In this document: one piece after another, positions 24,291 through 34,800 of the stretch
How the letters are laid out: each line of letters begins with the position of its first letter
How positions within the stretch are numbered: position 1 is the first letter of the stretch
The notes under the pieces: model-generated
What the model was told of the DNA's origin: nothing
Database searches by the model: none
What the model saw: the letters and a program-made list of their open reading frames with translations, nothing else
From: Pseudanabaena sp. 'Roaring Creek'
Lineage (GTDB): Bacteria; Cyanobacteriota; Cyanobacteriia; Pseudanabaenales; Pseudanabaenaceae
NCBI RefSeq assembly: GCF_001402795.1
Contig: NZ_LIRE01000676.1
Location: forward strand, 1-64,000
Length of the DNA stretch: 64,000 nucleotides
Direction of reading: 5' to 3'
Made by a program: the position numbers and the translations under genes

Positions 24291-25769
24291 ATGTTTCCTC
24301 GAAAGCAAATGGCTTTTCGCTTTGACGATATATCCAATTTTTTTACTCGCACTGAGGAGCGCGAGGATGGAGTCTATGCTTTTAGCACTATCGCGAGAGA
24401 TGGGTTACTAACTTACTTCACGGCAGAAGGCAAAAGAGTTAATGAACTCCGTCCAGCTTCAGCAAATCGTGATGAGTCTTTTTTAAGTTCTTTACAAGGA
24501 TTACCTGCCACCGTCGAGCATCCTAGAGCGCTACTTACTAACAGAGAATCCTCAGTTGGTGAGTTGGCAGAAAAAGGAAGCTATCAAGACTCTGAAGGGG
24601 TAGTCAATAGTGTATTGCGATTGAAAGACCTTGACGTAGCTGCTAGGGCAAAAAATGGTGAAAAAAGTGGATTAAGTCTAGGTTATAAAGCCAAAATTGT
24701 CGAAACACCTAATGGAGTTTGGTATGACTCTATCGATAACATCACCTACCGAGGAGATTTTGTCGCAGTTCAAACTGAAATTGAGCCAAATCATATTGCG
24801 CTGACTGATTCTGCTAGAGGTGGCAAAGGCGTAAAAATCCATTTCGACAGCGCTAATGTGCCTGTTGGAGAGTATGTGAGGGTCGAAAGATCCGATTCTG
24901 TTTGCACTAAGGAAGTGGGAGTAAGCGTTGTTCAGAAATTGGAAGGTAAACCTATAATGTCCACCAAAACGGTACGGATTGATAATGTTGACTGGGAAAT
25001 TGAAGCTGGAGCTGCGGCAGTTCTCGCTCAAAAGCTTGCTCGGTTAGATACGTTAGAAAAAACTTCGGCAGAATTGGCAGCTAGTCTTCAAGAAGCTGCA
25101 AATTCTTTGCTTGAAAAAGATAAATTATTGGATGCTGCTGTTGGGCGTGCTGATGGTTTTGAAGAAGCGATCGTCTTGATTGGCGATGAGTTAGATCAGC
25201 TTCGTGCGGATGCCAAGAAGGTGGCAGATGACGAGGATGATGACGATAACGATGAGGATGACGATGAGGATGACGATGAGTCATCTACGAAAGATAAGCC
25301 CATGAAGGGTAAAAAGTCTAAAAAGAAAAAGATGGACTCGGCTTCAATCAATGCTTTCTTGCAACGTCCTGAAGTTCAAGAACATATCGGGGAATTTATT
25401 GAAGATGAGATTGGTTCTCGTCTTGATGCATTCACTCGTACTAGCGAACTTCTTGAAGCAAATGGTGTCAGCCTTGAGGATGCTGGCATTACTTACCGAA
25501 TGGACGCTATGACCACTGTTCGTACTGCGATCGCAGTACTGAACAAAAATTCAGACTTCTCGGAAAAGTCGGATGATTACGTGACTGCTCGGTTTGACTC
25601 TTACTACGATTCAATTGGTCAAAATTCCTTACATACTCAAAAGTTTGCATCAGTTGTTAACACAGTTAGAAACGACAGTGCAAACGAATCTAGTCGGAAT
25701 TCGCAACCTCGGAAGGATGCTCGTTCAGAAAACCACAAAAGACCTCTCGCTCTATCTAAGGGGAAATAA
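24291..25769 (+). CDS. DUF2213 prohead protease/scaffold fusion
   Basis: The first 200 residues match DUF2213: RFDDISNFFTRTEEREDGV, SSLQGLPATVEHPRALLTN and a GLSLGYKAKIVET strand. This family is a phage prohead protease-like fold. A helical middle follows, then an extreme acidic stretch near residues 310-330 made of D and E, a lysine-rich patch and a helical C-terminus, which is the usual look of a scaffold domain to be cleaved. The alternative ATG at 24309 gives a shorter start. It precedes the cement and capsid genes in the standard order. Confidence 0.75.
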   Translation: MFPRKQMAFRFDDISNFFTRTEEREDGVYAFSTIARDGLLTYFTAEGKRVNELRPASANRDESFLSSLQGLPATVEHPRALLTNRESSVGELAEKGSYQDSEGVVNSVLRLKDLDVAARAKNGEKSGLSLGYKAKIVETPNGVWYDSIDNITYRGDFVAVQTEIEPNHIALTDSARGGKGVKIHFDSANVPVGEYVRVERSDSVCTKEVGVSVVQKLEGKPIMSTKTVRIDNVDWEIEAGAAAVLAQKLARLDTLEKTSAELAASLQEAANSLLEKDKLLDAAVGRADGFEEAIVLIGDELDQLRADAKKVADDEDDDDNDEDDDEDDDESSTKDKPMKGKKSKKKKMDSASINAFLQRPEVQEHIGEFIEDEIGSRLDAFTRTSELLEANGVSLEDAGITYRMDAMTTVRTAIAVLNKNSDFSEKSDDYVTARFDSYYDSIGQNSLHTQKFASVVNTVRNDSANESSRNSQPRKDARSENHKRPLALSKGK

Positions 25770-25772
25770 AAA

Positions 25773-26645
25773 ATGGGACAAACAACTTATCGCAATCGCT
25801 ATTCCATAGCGATCGCAGGGATGGTTGATGGATTAGGAGACGGACAAGGAGAACCCTATCTTAACGATGGTGGCTTTGTTGCCGAATCTTGGACAATTAC
25901 AACTCCCACTACTCCTGCTGACAATACTTTATACAGCATTGCAGTAACCGATAGATACCATCCAAATCCTCCGATTGTGGCTTCCTTCACTACTAGCATT
26001 GGTACGTCCCGCGCCGATCTAGCCGCAGGTCTATATGCTTCTGCGCGGAACAATATGATGTTTACTGGATTGCTGTTAGTAGTCAATAACACCAGCACTA
26101 TTGTCCTAACTCATCGTCAAACAAATATACCTTTCTTCCCAGTTGTTAGTGGTGGCGGTGCAGCACCATTGACAGTACCGACCACACCGACCACACCTGC
26201 CTCGGCTCCTATGCTGATTGGCTTTGGATTGGGAGTAACTCGGATTGCAGGTGGTAGTACTTCTGTACGTGGCAACAAATCAGCCCGACTTCCCATTGCA
26301 GGTGATACAGCCAATTATATTGCTGGATTCACAATAGCTACTCGCAATAGCCAAAAAGATCGGGTTGGTGAAGGTGCTTTGGTTGGTTATGAGCCTGGCG
26401 GATTAGCGATGAATGTTTTGCAACGTTGTGCAAACCTTCCTGGTATTTGGGTTCCCACTTTAGAAACTTCTATCAATCCTGATGCTGATTCCGTTTATTT
26501 ATCAGTCCTGTCGGGGAGTCAAGGCTATGTCCAAAAAACAAATGCCAACAGTGCGATCGATATTTCCCCCAAAGGACGGTTCAGATCTTTCATTACTACT
26601 TCAGTAAATGGTCAGAACCTTGTTTTAGTCCAAGCCGACTTTTAG
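25773..26645 (+). CDS. Structural cement/head decoration protein
   Basis: Beta-rich 290-residue protein with MGQTTYRNRYSIAIAGMVDG at the start, a GVTRIAGGSTSVRGNKSARL middle and EGALVGYEPGGLAMNVLQRC. The features and position between DUF2213 and the capsid gene match the Gp24-type cement proteins of DUF2184 phages. No cysteines except one. The gene follows DUF2213 by three bases. Confidence 0.65.
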   Translation: MGQTTYRNRYSIAIAGMVDGLGDGQGEPYLNDGGFVAESWTITTPTTPADNTLYSIAVTDRYHPNPPIVASFTTSIGTSRADLAAGLYASARNNMMFTGLLLVVNNTSTIVLTHRQTNIPFFPVVSGGGAAPLTVPTTPTTPASAPMLIGFGLGVTRIAGGSTSVRGNKSARLPIAGDTANYIAGFTIATRNSQKDRVGEGALVGYEPGGLAMNVLQRCANLPGIWVPTLETSINPDADSVYLSVLSGSQGYVQKTNANSAIDISPKGRFRSFITTSVNGQNLVLVQADF

Positions 26646-26654
26646 GAGAAAAAC

Positions 26655-27569
26655 ATGGCTACAAAAGAAAAAGAAATTCGGATGGATGAGTATACTTTGG
26701 GGGCGTTTAAGGATCAACTTCTTTTCCTTGAACCTCAACTCCTTGAAGAAGAAATGGAGGATCTATATTTCGCTGATGGCACTCTGATACCAATGGAAAA
26801 CCTAGAAATCCCTTGGGCACAAGATACTGCGTATCGCCAGACCACTGGCTTAGGCTCATGGGAAATTGCTAGAGATTACATCACCCATATCCCAATGGTG
26901 GAAACCTTATCTCAAGAGTTTCGCCAAAAGGTGTTTAAGTTTATCGCAGGTTATCGTTACACCGATGACGAAATGATGCAAGCCGTTCATTTGAATGAGC
27001 CGATCGAAGAGTCAAAGATGAAAACAGTTATTACTGCTGGTAATCAAAAACTTGATGATTTGATCTTTAAGGGTGGGGATGGCTTGCAAGGGTTCCTAAA
27101 TCATCCAGACACCCTCAAAATGTATGCGGCTTACCCTATCTCTGCCGCTTCGACAGCAAATCAGATTCTTGCTACTTTGATCAATGGTGAGAATGCGATG
27201 GTCAATCTTACTAGGAACATTGAAAAGCCTGATACGATGCTGATTGCTAAGGTCGCCTATGACTACGCAAACTATGCACAGTTGAATACGATCAATGACA
27301 CTTCAATCCTTGAGTACTACCTCAAGAAAAGTCCATATATCAAAAACGTTCAACCTTTACTGCCTTTAAACGGGGTTGGAGAGAACGGATCGAATGTTGC
27401 CTGTTTATACAAGCGCGACAAATCCAAATTGAAGGCGAGAACTACTGAGTCAATAGGATTCCGTAAGTTTATCCCTACCGCATGGGGCATCGAAAGGACT
27501 GCAACGATGCGCTATGGCGGATTAATCCTTTACCGTCCATATAGCATTCTCTGGATGCATTACATCTAA
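26655..27569 (+). CDS. Major capsid protein (DUF2184 type)
   Basis: Recognised from the phage capsid family DUF2184 by the segments ALPWAQDTAY-like LEIPWAQDTAYRQTTGLGSW, VETLSQEFRQKVFKFIAGYR and PTAWGIERTATMRYGGLILY near the C-terminus. The 304-residue size fits the HK97-fold members. It has a good ribosome site (AGGAGAAAAAC) before the ATG. It follows the cement gene, as expected for a high-expression head protein. Confidence 0.75.
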   Translation: MATKEKEIRMDEYTLGAFKDQLLFLEPQLLEEEMEDLYFADGTLIPMENLEIPWAQDTAYRQTTGLGSWEIARDYITHIPMVETLSQEFRQKVFKFIAGYRYTDDEMMQAVHLNEPIEESKMKTVITAGNQKLDDLIFKGGDGLQGFLNHPDTLKMYAAYPISAASTANQILATLINGENAMVNLTRNIEKPDTMLIAKVAYDYANYAQLNTINDTSILEYYLKKSPYIKNVQPLLPLNGVGENGSNVACLYKRDKSKLKARTTESIGFRKFIPTAWGIERTATMRYGGLILYRPYSILWMHYI

Positions 27570-27573
27570 ACTA

Positions 27574-28011
27574 ATGTCCAAACAGCAATTAGAACAAATC
27601 GTCTTACAAACGGAAGACATTCGTAAATTCGTGCATGGCGATCTCTTGATCGCCGCAACGATTGAAGATGAACTCGAATTTGTAGTAAAAAACTATCCCG
27701 AATTATTCTTGGACAAGATAGAGAAAAACCATCGTTCGCGAGGAGCTACTTTATCTTGTATCGGTGAAAAGGGTGTTATTACTCAATTCCACTCAGAAAA
27801 AATTGATGGATTTGCTGAAGATTCTCTCGCGTTTGAAATCCGCGATACGATCAAAAACTTCAATCCTGAGAATGATTGTGTGATCGTTCATGTTGGGCGA
27901 GATGCTCAAGCTTGCGTCGGAATATTTAGTATTGCCTCTCTCCGTGACTATAGGAGCCAAAGATTAATTCAATTTGGCGAACAAGATTTAATTATTTACA
28001 CCACTGATTAA
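27574..28011 (+). CDS. Hypothetical head-region protein, 145 residues
   Basis: Unrecognised. Acidic alpha/beta protein starting MSKQQLEQIVLQTEDIRKFV with a central TLSCIGEKGVITQFH strand. It sits four bases after the capsid gene in the head operon and may be a connector or assembly factor. No motif supports a specific role. Confidence 0.5.
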   Translation: MSKQQLEQIVLQTEDIRKFVHGDLLIAATIEDELEFVVKNYPELFLDKIEKNHRSRGATLSCIGEKGVITQFHSEKIDGFAEDSLAFEIRDTIKNFNPENDCVIVHVGRDAQACVGIFSIASLRDYRSQRLIQFGEQDLIIYTTD

Positions 28012-28013
28012 CT

Positions 28014-28634
28014 ATGTCAACAACCAACACAGAAACTTTGAAAGATTCCCAAAAGAAAAGTTCGGTATCCCCCAGCCCCGAACCCAACGTTGAAGTTGAA
28101 CCTGAAAAAGTTGAACCTCTTTTTATAACTTGGATCTATAGACCCAGAGTGGAAGGCAATAATGCTCCAGTCTGTTTTCAGTACCCACCTAACGATGCAG
28201 AGTCTTTGAAAGTCTTAGCTCAAAGTGATTTGGCTAAGTCAAACACTGAACTTCCTATGGAAAGCAAGTTTCTTGTTGAAGGTATGAATTCGATTCCGAT
28301 TGATGTGGTGAGAGCAATCCAATCTCATCCTGCTTCGGCAAGAGCGCTAGAGTATAAAGTAGTTAATGGTTCGATCGAAATCCTTGAAATGGATCATGCC
28401 GACGTTGAAGGTGTCTCAGTCGATACAGCCGCATCAGTCCATTACACTCCAATTAAGGCGATCAAGTTAATTAATGCTTGTTATGATCTTGAAGCATTGA
28501 AGAGTTGGAAATCTCGCGAGATTGGCGTAGCGCGTAATGAGGTCCGCAAGGCAATTGATCGACGCATTACTATGATCAATGATGAGATCGCAGAACGAAT
28601 CAAGTCCCAACAGAGCAAACACCTCGAAAGTTAA
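28014..28634 (+). CDS. Hypothetical head-region protein with variant dispersed element
   Basis: Unrecognised 206-residue acidic protein. Residues 16-24 (SVSPSPEPN) are encoded by a variant of the dispersed element. After a flexible acidic N-terminus the sequence turns mixed (TWIYRPRVEGNNAPVCFQYP) and ends in a basic helix. The start is two bases after the preceding stop, so it is part of the head operon. Confidence 0.5.
   Translation: MSTTNTETLKDSQKKSSVSPSPEPNVEVEPEKVEPLFITWIYRPRVEGNNAPVCFQYPPNDAESLKVLAQSDLAKSNTELPMESKFLVEGMNSIPIDVVRAIQSHPASARALEYKVVNGSIEILEMDHADVEGVSVDTAASVHYTPIKAIKLINACYDLEALKSWKSREIGVARNEVRKAIDRRITMINDEIAERIKSQQSKHLES
28069..28085 (-). repeat. Dispersed 17-bp element, copy 7 (two mismatches, in frame)
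   Basis: Reverse copy with two changes, read as SPSPEPN. Confidence 0.6.
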
Positions 28635-28638
28635 ATAA

Positions 28639-29058
28639 ATGACTTCTGTACCAGTCTCAACAGCAAGTTTTTTCGCGATCGAGCAGTTCAGGAAGTTCAG
28701 CACCATAGATGTAACGTCTGTCCAGATGTGGCTAGACGTTTATTCTGGGATGTGTCCAATTGAGCAGTTTGATACTCGTGCAGAGCTTTGCGTGATGTTG
28801 CTAACGGCACATACGTTAGAACTGACAATGGAGGAAGATGTTATCGATGCATCAAACGCTGTTTCGATCGCAAGTGGAGGGGCGATGGCAAACAGAAGGG
28901 TATCTTCAACGCCAGCTCCAAACTCTGCGAACGATACTTATTTATCGAAAACCGCCTTTGGGCAACAGTTTATGGTTATTAGAGATTTTATAAGCGGAGG
29001 GAACTCATTCTTTGGCGACAATTTAGTTTTAGTTGTCCCGCCATTTTTGGCATGGTAG
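28639..29058 (+). CDS. DUF4054 head-tail protein
   Basis: Matches DUF4054: an aspartate- and phenylalanine-rich N-terminus with RAELCVMLLTAHTLELTM, then NAVSIASGGAMANRRV, and TAFGQQFMVIRDFISGG before a short hydrophobic tail. In DUF4054 phage proteins this order (A.LtaHlLal... sas.G.vs..... T.yGq.fw.l) is typical and they are head-completion or adaptor proteins. It follows the capsid gene in the normal order. Confidence 0.65.
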   Translation: MTSVPVSTASFFAIEQFRKFSTIDVTSVQMWLDVYSGMCPIEQFDTRAELCVMLLTAHTLELTMEEDVIDASNAVSIASGGAMANRRVSSTPAPNSANDTYLSKTAFGQQFMVIRDFISGGNSFFGDNLVLVVPPFLAW

Positions 29059-29204
29059 CAGAGTATCAAGCTGGCGCTATAAAAAGACTGATTAGAGAAA
29101 AAAATCTGTAGTAATCGCTTTATTCGCTTTTTAAAAAATATTGTGTTGCCTGCCTTTAAATTGAATTTAAAAGTAGTCTTTCTTTTGCGCCCACAACAAT
29201 AGTC

Positions 29205-29621
29205 ATGGTATTTGCTCATTTGCAGTCTCAAATCCAACCAACTCGCGATCGCGTTGCCGAATTTGCCTCTGGTACATCAAACATTGAGGGGTTGGTTGTG
29301 GTAAAGAGGACTAGCATACAAACCACTTATTTAGAAATTAAGCCAGATCCTTGGATAAACAATGTCACTGCAAAAATGGTTTCATTTTTGGGGCAAGCTG
29401 GCATTCAGGTCGGCGTGAATGACTTTGACGTAAAAGGAATTAGCGCTAAATACACTCAAGAACAACTTAATGGGATAGGTATTTCCTATATTGTTGGTGC
29501 TGATATGTCTACAGGTATTCCCGTTGGTGGGATTCTTTGTCAAGAAGTGATGGGAACCTTGAATAACACTCGTTCGGGTATTAGCTGGGATATTGTTCTT
29601 ACAAGGAAGCAGGGTAGATAA
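29205..29621 (+). CDS. Hypothetical phage structural-region protein, 138 residues
   Basis: Unrecognised. Begins MVFAHLQSQIQPTRDRVAEF, then a beta-rich centre ending in GISWDIVLTRKQGR. No membrane segment. It lies after the adaptor gene, separated by 146 bases without a gene, and is followed with no gap by the next gene. Its size and place would suit a head-tail connector. Confidence 0.45.
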   Translation: MVFAHLQSQIQPTRDRVAEFASGTSNIEGLVVVKRTSIQTTYLEIKPDPWINNVTAKMVSFLGQAGIQVGVNDFDVKGISAKYTQEQLNGIGISYIVGADMSTGIPVGGILCQEVMGTLNNTRSGISWDIVLTRKQGR

Positions 29622-30788
29622 ATGGGTTTAACCAATGCGATCGCTATTTTAAGAAGGCAAGATGCCAAACTAAAGGTTGAAGTCCCTGCTTCACAGCACC
29701 ATAAGGCTTATAGCTATTACAAGGAAGGTCATGAACCCTCAACCCCGAACCCATCGGGCAAAAGGAAAGGTAGGGGTGGCGCGATCGCGGCAGGTATCGG
29801 TGGCGCGATCGCTGGTGGCGCGTTGACAGCAGGAATTTTGGCAATGCGTAGGGGTAAAGCTGGTGAAGAACCTATTGAGCCAAAAGGTTCTCTAAAAGCA
29901 AACAATGATATTGATGCTGATTCTAGGGAAGTTAGCAATGGTATAAAGGGTTCTAGTAGTTCTAGATTACTGGGAGGGGAATCGCGTAAAAAGCCTTTAA
30001 TTACTCCACCTCCAATGAGTAATTCTGACAGAGTATTAGTTACTCCTGCGCCAAGAAAGAGTCTCAAAGAAATGGTTAAAGAGGGTGTTGGTGATGGTAG
30101 CCCATCTAAGCAAAATGCGGGGTTAGCAAAGCCTAAAAGCCTTAAGGATATGGTTCAAGAAGGAGTTAAAGCTCCTTCTACGTCCAAACAAAATGCTCAG
30201 ATAGTGACCGAGAAATCGGAGAATTTATTGACAAAGGGGGTTAAAGCACTCCGTAAATTCTCTAATAAAAATCACTCCGAACAAGGAGTCCAAGCGAAAC
30301 CTAAAAAAAGTTTGTCAGATATGGTAAAAGAGGGGGTTACCACTCCCTCTTTATCTAAGCAAAATGCATCTTTCTCCATCGATCCCGATGTTGGTTCTTC
30401 TGCAACCACACCTAAACGAAAAGGGCTTTTAGATAAAGGCATTGCGGCAATTCGTAAGATGACCAAAGAGGGTATAGATCGCGATCGTAAAGCTGGCGGA
30501 GCATTTGCCGAAAGGGAGGTAGATCTTAATAAGGTTGCCCATACCGCAGGGCAAAAGTCCCGAATTGCTGCCCAGAACCTAACGACATTTGCTAAAGCCT
30601 ACTCTGAAACATTTGGCAAGAAACAACCTAAAGCTGTGGATGTAAAGTCCACAGAAGTCCATGAATCTTTGCCAGAGGGTAAAACAGTGCCAAAACAATC
30701 TACATCAAAAAAACAATCTAAGAAAAAGTCTCCTACTGCGGCAGAGAAGAGGGCTATCCAAAAACAGATCGATGACATTGATAAATAA
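29622..30788 (+). CDS. Repetitive basic protein with glycine-rich hydrophobic segment
   Basis: Unrecognised 388-residue, lysine- and serine-rich protein. After residues 38-44 (PSTPNPS, encoded by the dispersed element) comes a glycine-alanine hydrophobic run GIGGAIAGGALTAGILAM near residues 55-72. Then a 22-residue motif occurs three times: KSLKEMVKEGV...SKQNA near 146, 172 and 229. The first two copies are adjacent; the third follows LLTKGVKALRKF, which is itself repeated later as LLDKGIAAIRKM. The C-terminus is basic. It may be an internal virion or ejected protein; the evidence is only its composition and neighbours. Confidence 0.5.
   Translation: MGLTNAIAILRRQDAKLKVEVPASQHHKAYSYYKEGHEPSTPNPSGKRKGRGGAIAAGIGGAIAGGALTAGILAMRRGKAGEEPIEPKGSLKANNDIDADSREVSNGIKGSSSSRLLGGESRKKPLITPPPMSNSDRVLVTPAPRKSLKEMVKEGVGDGSPSKQNAGLAKPKSLKDMVQEGVKAPSTSKQNAQIVTEKSENLLTKGVKALRKFSNKNHSEQGVQAKPKKSLSDMVKEGVTTPSLSKQNASFSIDPDVGSSATTPKRKGLLDKGIAAIRKMTKEGIDRDRKAGGAFAEREVDLNKVAHTAGQKSRIAAQNLTTFAKAYSETFGKKQPKAVDVKSTEVHESLPEGKTVPKQSTSKKQSKKKSPTAAEKRAIQKQIDDIDK
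29736..29752 (-). repeat. Dispersed 17-bp element, copy 8 (exact, in frame)
   Basis: Exact reverse copy, read as PSTPNPS in the repetitive basic protein, just before its hydrophobic segment. Confidence 0.85.
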
Positions 30789-30861
30789 ATCGCTGATTTA
30801 AGTTTAAATCGTCAATTCTCACCCCAACTAATTAAATTAATTCGATACACAGGAAACAGCA

Positions 30862-31827
30862 ATGCCAGCATCTACAGAGTACAAGATCGGTAAATTATGT
30901 GGAAGAATGGATTCCGAATCTGTCCTTACAGATATTCGACAAATGCGAATCGATCGCGCAGCTCCTAAATGCGGATCGGGAACAAAACTATGTGGGAATA
31001 GTTGTGTTCCTCAAGCTCATGTTTGCAAGAATCAAGGTGGTGGTGGCGCAGGTGCGGCGATCGGTGCGGGTGCAGCAATCGGTGCAGGGATTGGTATCGC
31101 AGCAGGAATTCATGCTTTGAGGAATCAAAAGCCTAATGCTTTGAGTGGCGCTCCTAAGAAAGCTATTAGTGCTAGAAAAGTTGGAAATAATGTAGTGACA
31201 GATGCCCCTGACGAAAACATTAAATCGGCAGATCCTAATCCAATTAATAATGCAAGGCGATCGGTAAATCGTGCTGCTGGCAACGTGAAAAACAATGTAA
31301 AGAATGCGGCATCCAATGCCCAAGCAAATTCCCCGTTTAAGAAAAAACCTGAGAAGCCTTTAAAGTCAGCAAATATTGACTCACTGATTGGCAGGTTGGA
31401 CTCTTTTTTGCAGGAACGCACCGATTCCCCTAAATGCGAACCAGGCAATAAGCCTTGTGGCAAACGATGCATACCTGAGAAGCATAGCTGTTCTGCGGAA
31501 ACTGCCAAAGGAGCTTTAAATGGTGCTGGTCACGGAGCATTGGGATTGTTAGGGCTGCCTGGTGCGATTGTTAACGGTGCAATTGGCGCTAGAAATGGAG
31601 GAGGAGGAAAAGGTGCGTTCAAGGCGATCGGTAGAGGACTTGCTGGACCAGTTGCAGGGGCGGTTTATGGTGGATTAAGGGCAAGAGGGCATGGTCGAGG
31701 AGCTAGTGCTGCTGCTGGTATTGCGTCAACTATTGGGACTGGTCTAGCTATTCATGCTGGTATCCATGCCGTTCGTAAAATGAAAGAAAAAGAAGATGAG
31801 AAGAAGTCGGGATCTGTAACAAAATAG
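30862..31827 (+). CDS. Four-Cys motif and glycine-zipper protein
   Basis: This 321-residue protein contains the motif C-x6-C-x3-C-x6-C twice: C37-C44-C48-C55 and C192-C199-C203-C210, with the common text CG..C(V/I)P.....C. Each is followed by a glycine/alanine run with repeated GxxxG: GAAIGAGAAIGAGIGIAAGI near residue 70 and AGPVAGAVYGGLRARGHG with further GIASTIGTGLAIHAGIHAV at 280-305. Both ends of the hydrophobic runs finish with IHALRNQK/IHAVRKMK, so the two halves look duplicated. Membrane insertion or metal or disulfide knot formation is inference. Confidence 0.55.
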   Translation: MPASTEYKIGKLCGRMDSESVLTDIRQMRIDRAAPKCGSGTKLCGNSCVPQAHVCKNQGGGGAGAAIGAGAAIGAGIGIAAGIHALRNQKPNALSGAPKKAISARKVGNNVVTDAPDENIKSADPNPINNARRSVNRAAGNVKNNVKNAASNAQANSPFKKKPEKPLKSANIDSLIGRLDSFLQERTDSPKCEPGNKPCGKRCIPEKHSCSAETAKGALNGAGHGALGLLGLPGAIVNGAIGARNGGGGKGAFKAIGRGLAGPVAGAVYGGLRARGHGRGASAAAGIASTIGTGLAIHAGIHAVRKMKEKEDEKKSGSVTK

Positions 31828-31845
31828 TGCCTTGAGAGGATTGCG

Positions 31846-34800
31846 ATGAATGCATACGAATATTCCAAACTGGCAGCAAGAAACGATGCTGCCAGAAAAT
31901 TAAAGTGTAAACCAAGTTTCAAACAAGTTGGGGCAGCTTGTAAACCTTTAAAAAACAATATAGCTTCTGAGCCTAATAACTCTTTGGGGCATAAAGCAAT
32001 CCTCCCAATGAACGTTTCAGCAGGACTCATACTGACTGCTGGGATAGGAGTTGCGAGCGCTACTATTGCTAATGACGTAAACAATGTAGTCGCAGACGTT
32101 TCCCATTTAGAGAAAACTCCTATCGGGGATAAGTTTGATAAAGTGGCAATCGCCAAAGAATATGACGAAAAATTTAAGCCGGGCGATTTAATTAGAAGCG
32201 CTTTCCCTCTTCCCGTTGGCAAAAATAAATATGCTTATCATTATGCAATTTATGCAGGGAATGGCGATGTTATCGAGTCTGCGCCAGACAAATCTGGCGG
32301 AGCAGGAATTGTAAGAAATTTTGCCCATGATTCTGACACACCTGGCTTAGCGACGACAAAATATGAGTTAGTAGATCTGCCTCCTGATGATGGGACAAGT
32401 CCTATACACTCTCGCGCTCATACTCTTGAGCTAGCTAAAAGCATGGTAGGGTTGCCCTTTAAATTTGACCTTATTGAATCAAACTGCGAAGCTTTTGCTA
32501 GAACAATTGCCTATGGAGGTACAAAAGGCGCACAGAGTGAAAAGGTTAGCAAATTTGGGCTAAAAACGGTTACTTCGGTTTTTGATGTTGTCGATCGCGT
32601 TGCTCTTGGTGGAGTATTGGGTAAAGGAATTCATTCCGACGAAATCAGGAAAACCCTTGAGGATCACAACTATGACCCTGAATTGATTAAAACTATCTTT
32701 AAAAGCAAAATAGATGAGAGACAGAAAGAAATAGCTAAAAAAAGAACTGATTCGGATACAAATCCACTCGCCGATCTAAACGATCCTAAAGAATTTACTC
32801 AGCTAGTTCAACAAGCTTCCTCTAGCTTTCAGGGTGCGGCAAAGCTGATATTTGAGAAAGAGATGTATAAGGTGTATTTGATCGCCTTATTTATGTCAGT
32901 GTCTAAGCCAAGCGCTGAAAGCTCTAGCAAAAAAGATAGTACTGTAGAGGATTTGATTGCCGAAATTCTGCGTAGATCCTCAGTCAGACTGGATACCAGA
33001 GTACTGCACTGCAAATCGGGATATAAGCAGATAGGAAATGCTTGCAAGCCTATCAGAAATACGGCTACGACACAACAATCAAATGGCAGTAATATTGCAC
33101 TCCCGTCGATCGCTAGTACTGCGATTATTCTAGGAGGATTGGCAACTGCTGGCGCAGTCGTCGGTAATGATGTATCTAAACTTAGCGATCCAGAAGAAAT
33201 TAAAAATGCGAGGGTAGTTCCTGCGAATGTAGCTCCGAGCAAAGAAATCCTTGCAGATTACGAGAAAAATTTCAAGAAAGGGGATTTAATTAAAAGGGGT
33301 TTCAAAGGACCTACTGGGCAATATAACTACCATTACGCAATTTATGCTGGTAACGGGGAAATCTTTGAGCTTGCTATGGACAAGTATCGAGGTTCAAGCG
33401 TCCAAAGGAATAAAATCGGTCGAACTACTGAAACAGAAGGACTTGAGTACCAACTCGTCAAAGACCTCCCCAAAGGGGCATTACCAAAATATTCGAGAGA
33501 TAAATCCCTCAAAATAGCAGAGTCTTTAGTTGGAGTTCCCTTTAAATTTGATGGAGTGAGTACTAATTGTGAATATTTTGCTCGATTGGTAGTTGAAGGA
33601 TCTGCAAGAAGTTCACAGATGGAATCTTTAGGTGGATTCACTAAAGTTCTTATTAAAGGATTAATTAAAACCCAGAAAAATCTTAGCGATGGGCATCCAG
33701 TTGAGGAGGTTGCCAAGATTCTTATGGACAATAATTATAATCCTGATTTAATTAAAGCTGTATTTAAAACCAGCGTAGAAAAAAGGCAGCATCAAATAAA
33801 TAATACAAAGGGCATATGGCGAGGGGATAGCCAATCCGAAAATGATATGTTTGCTAACTCAGGAATTAAGTCGCCTCAAGATTTTGTCGATTTAGTTCAA
33901 AAAACATCATCAAATTTTGATGGTGTAGCAAAACAAGCTCTAGAGCAACAAATGTATAAAGCTTATTTGATCGCCTTATTTGCTTTAACCTCACCAAAAA
34001 TATCAAAGATTAAACAAGATAGCTTTGAGATAGCTTCAGATCATCAAAAAATGGTTAGCGCAGTGCTATCAATTATCTCAAGGACTTATGGTGGAATTTC
34101 CACAATTGTTAGCTTAAATCGCAATCCTAATGGGCTTATTACAGTTTATTTCCGACCTTTATCCAATCCGCGATCGCTGATCAAGATGAAAATCGGCAAT
34201 TCAATTTCATACAAAGATATTACGGATCAAAGCGAAAATCGCAATTTCAACTCTGATGTTCGGGTTGATTCATCATATATCTCAGAGTATTTAGCCACTC
34301 AATTAAGGCTAGACAGTATCATTGGTAAGCAGCAGAAAAAATGTGTCAAAGGGACACCATGTAAAGGTGAGTGCATTCCCAGATCTAGTACCTGTGAAGT
34401 CGAACTTGAGAAAGTTATTGATATTCCTACCATTCAAAAGTTAGATCCCCCAACCCCCAACCTCGAACCCAGTAGAATTACTGCTACTGTTGAGCATGAT
34501 ATTTACGACATGATGAATATTCGAGATCTCAAGGAAGAAGCTCGAAAAAAAGGTGTTATGCGATATTCTTACATGACCCAAGACCAGTTGAAATCAGCTA
34601 TTAAAGTTCACGATTCTGACCCAAACTATCAAGAATCAATTAGAAAATCCTTGCAACATCACAAGGATTTAGCAACCCTTAAGAAGACTAAGAATACTGA
34701 AATTGGTAGGGCAATTTCAACAATCAACCCTGCGCTGGGTCGGCAATTTAATTTATTGACGGCTATTAGTAAGAAATTTCAAAATAATCCTACCGAGGCA

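Noticed and set aside
25081-25284. Minus frame reading as repeated His-Pro-Arg
   Set aside because: It is the antisense of the acidic Asp/Glu stretch of the DUF2213 protein; the repeats are a low-complexity shadow.
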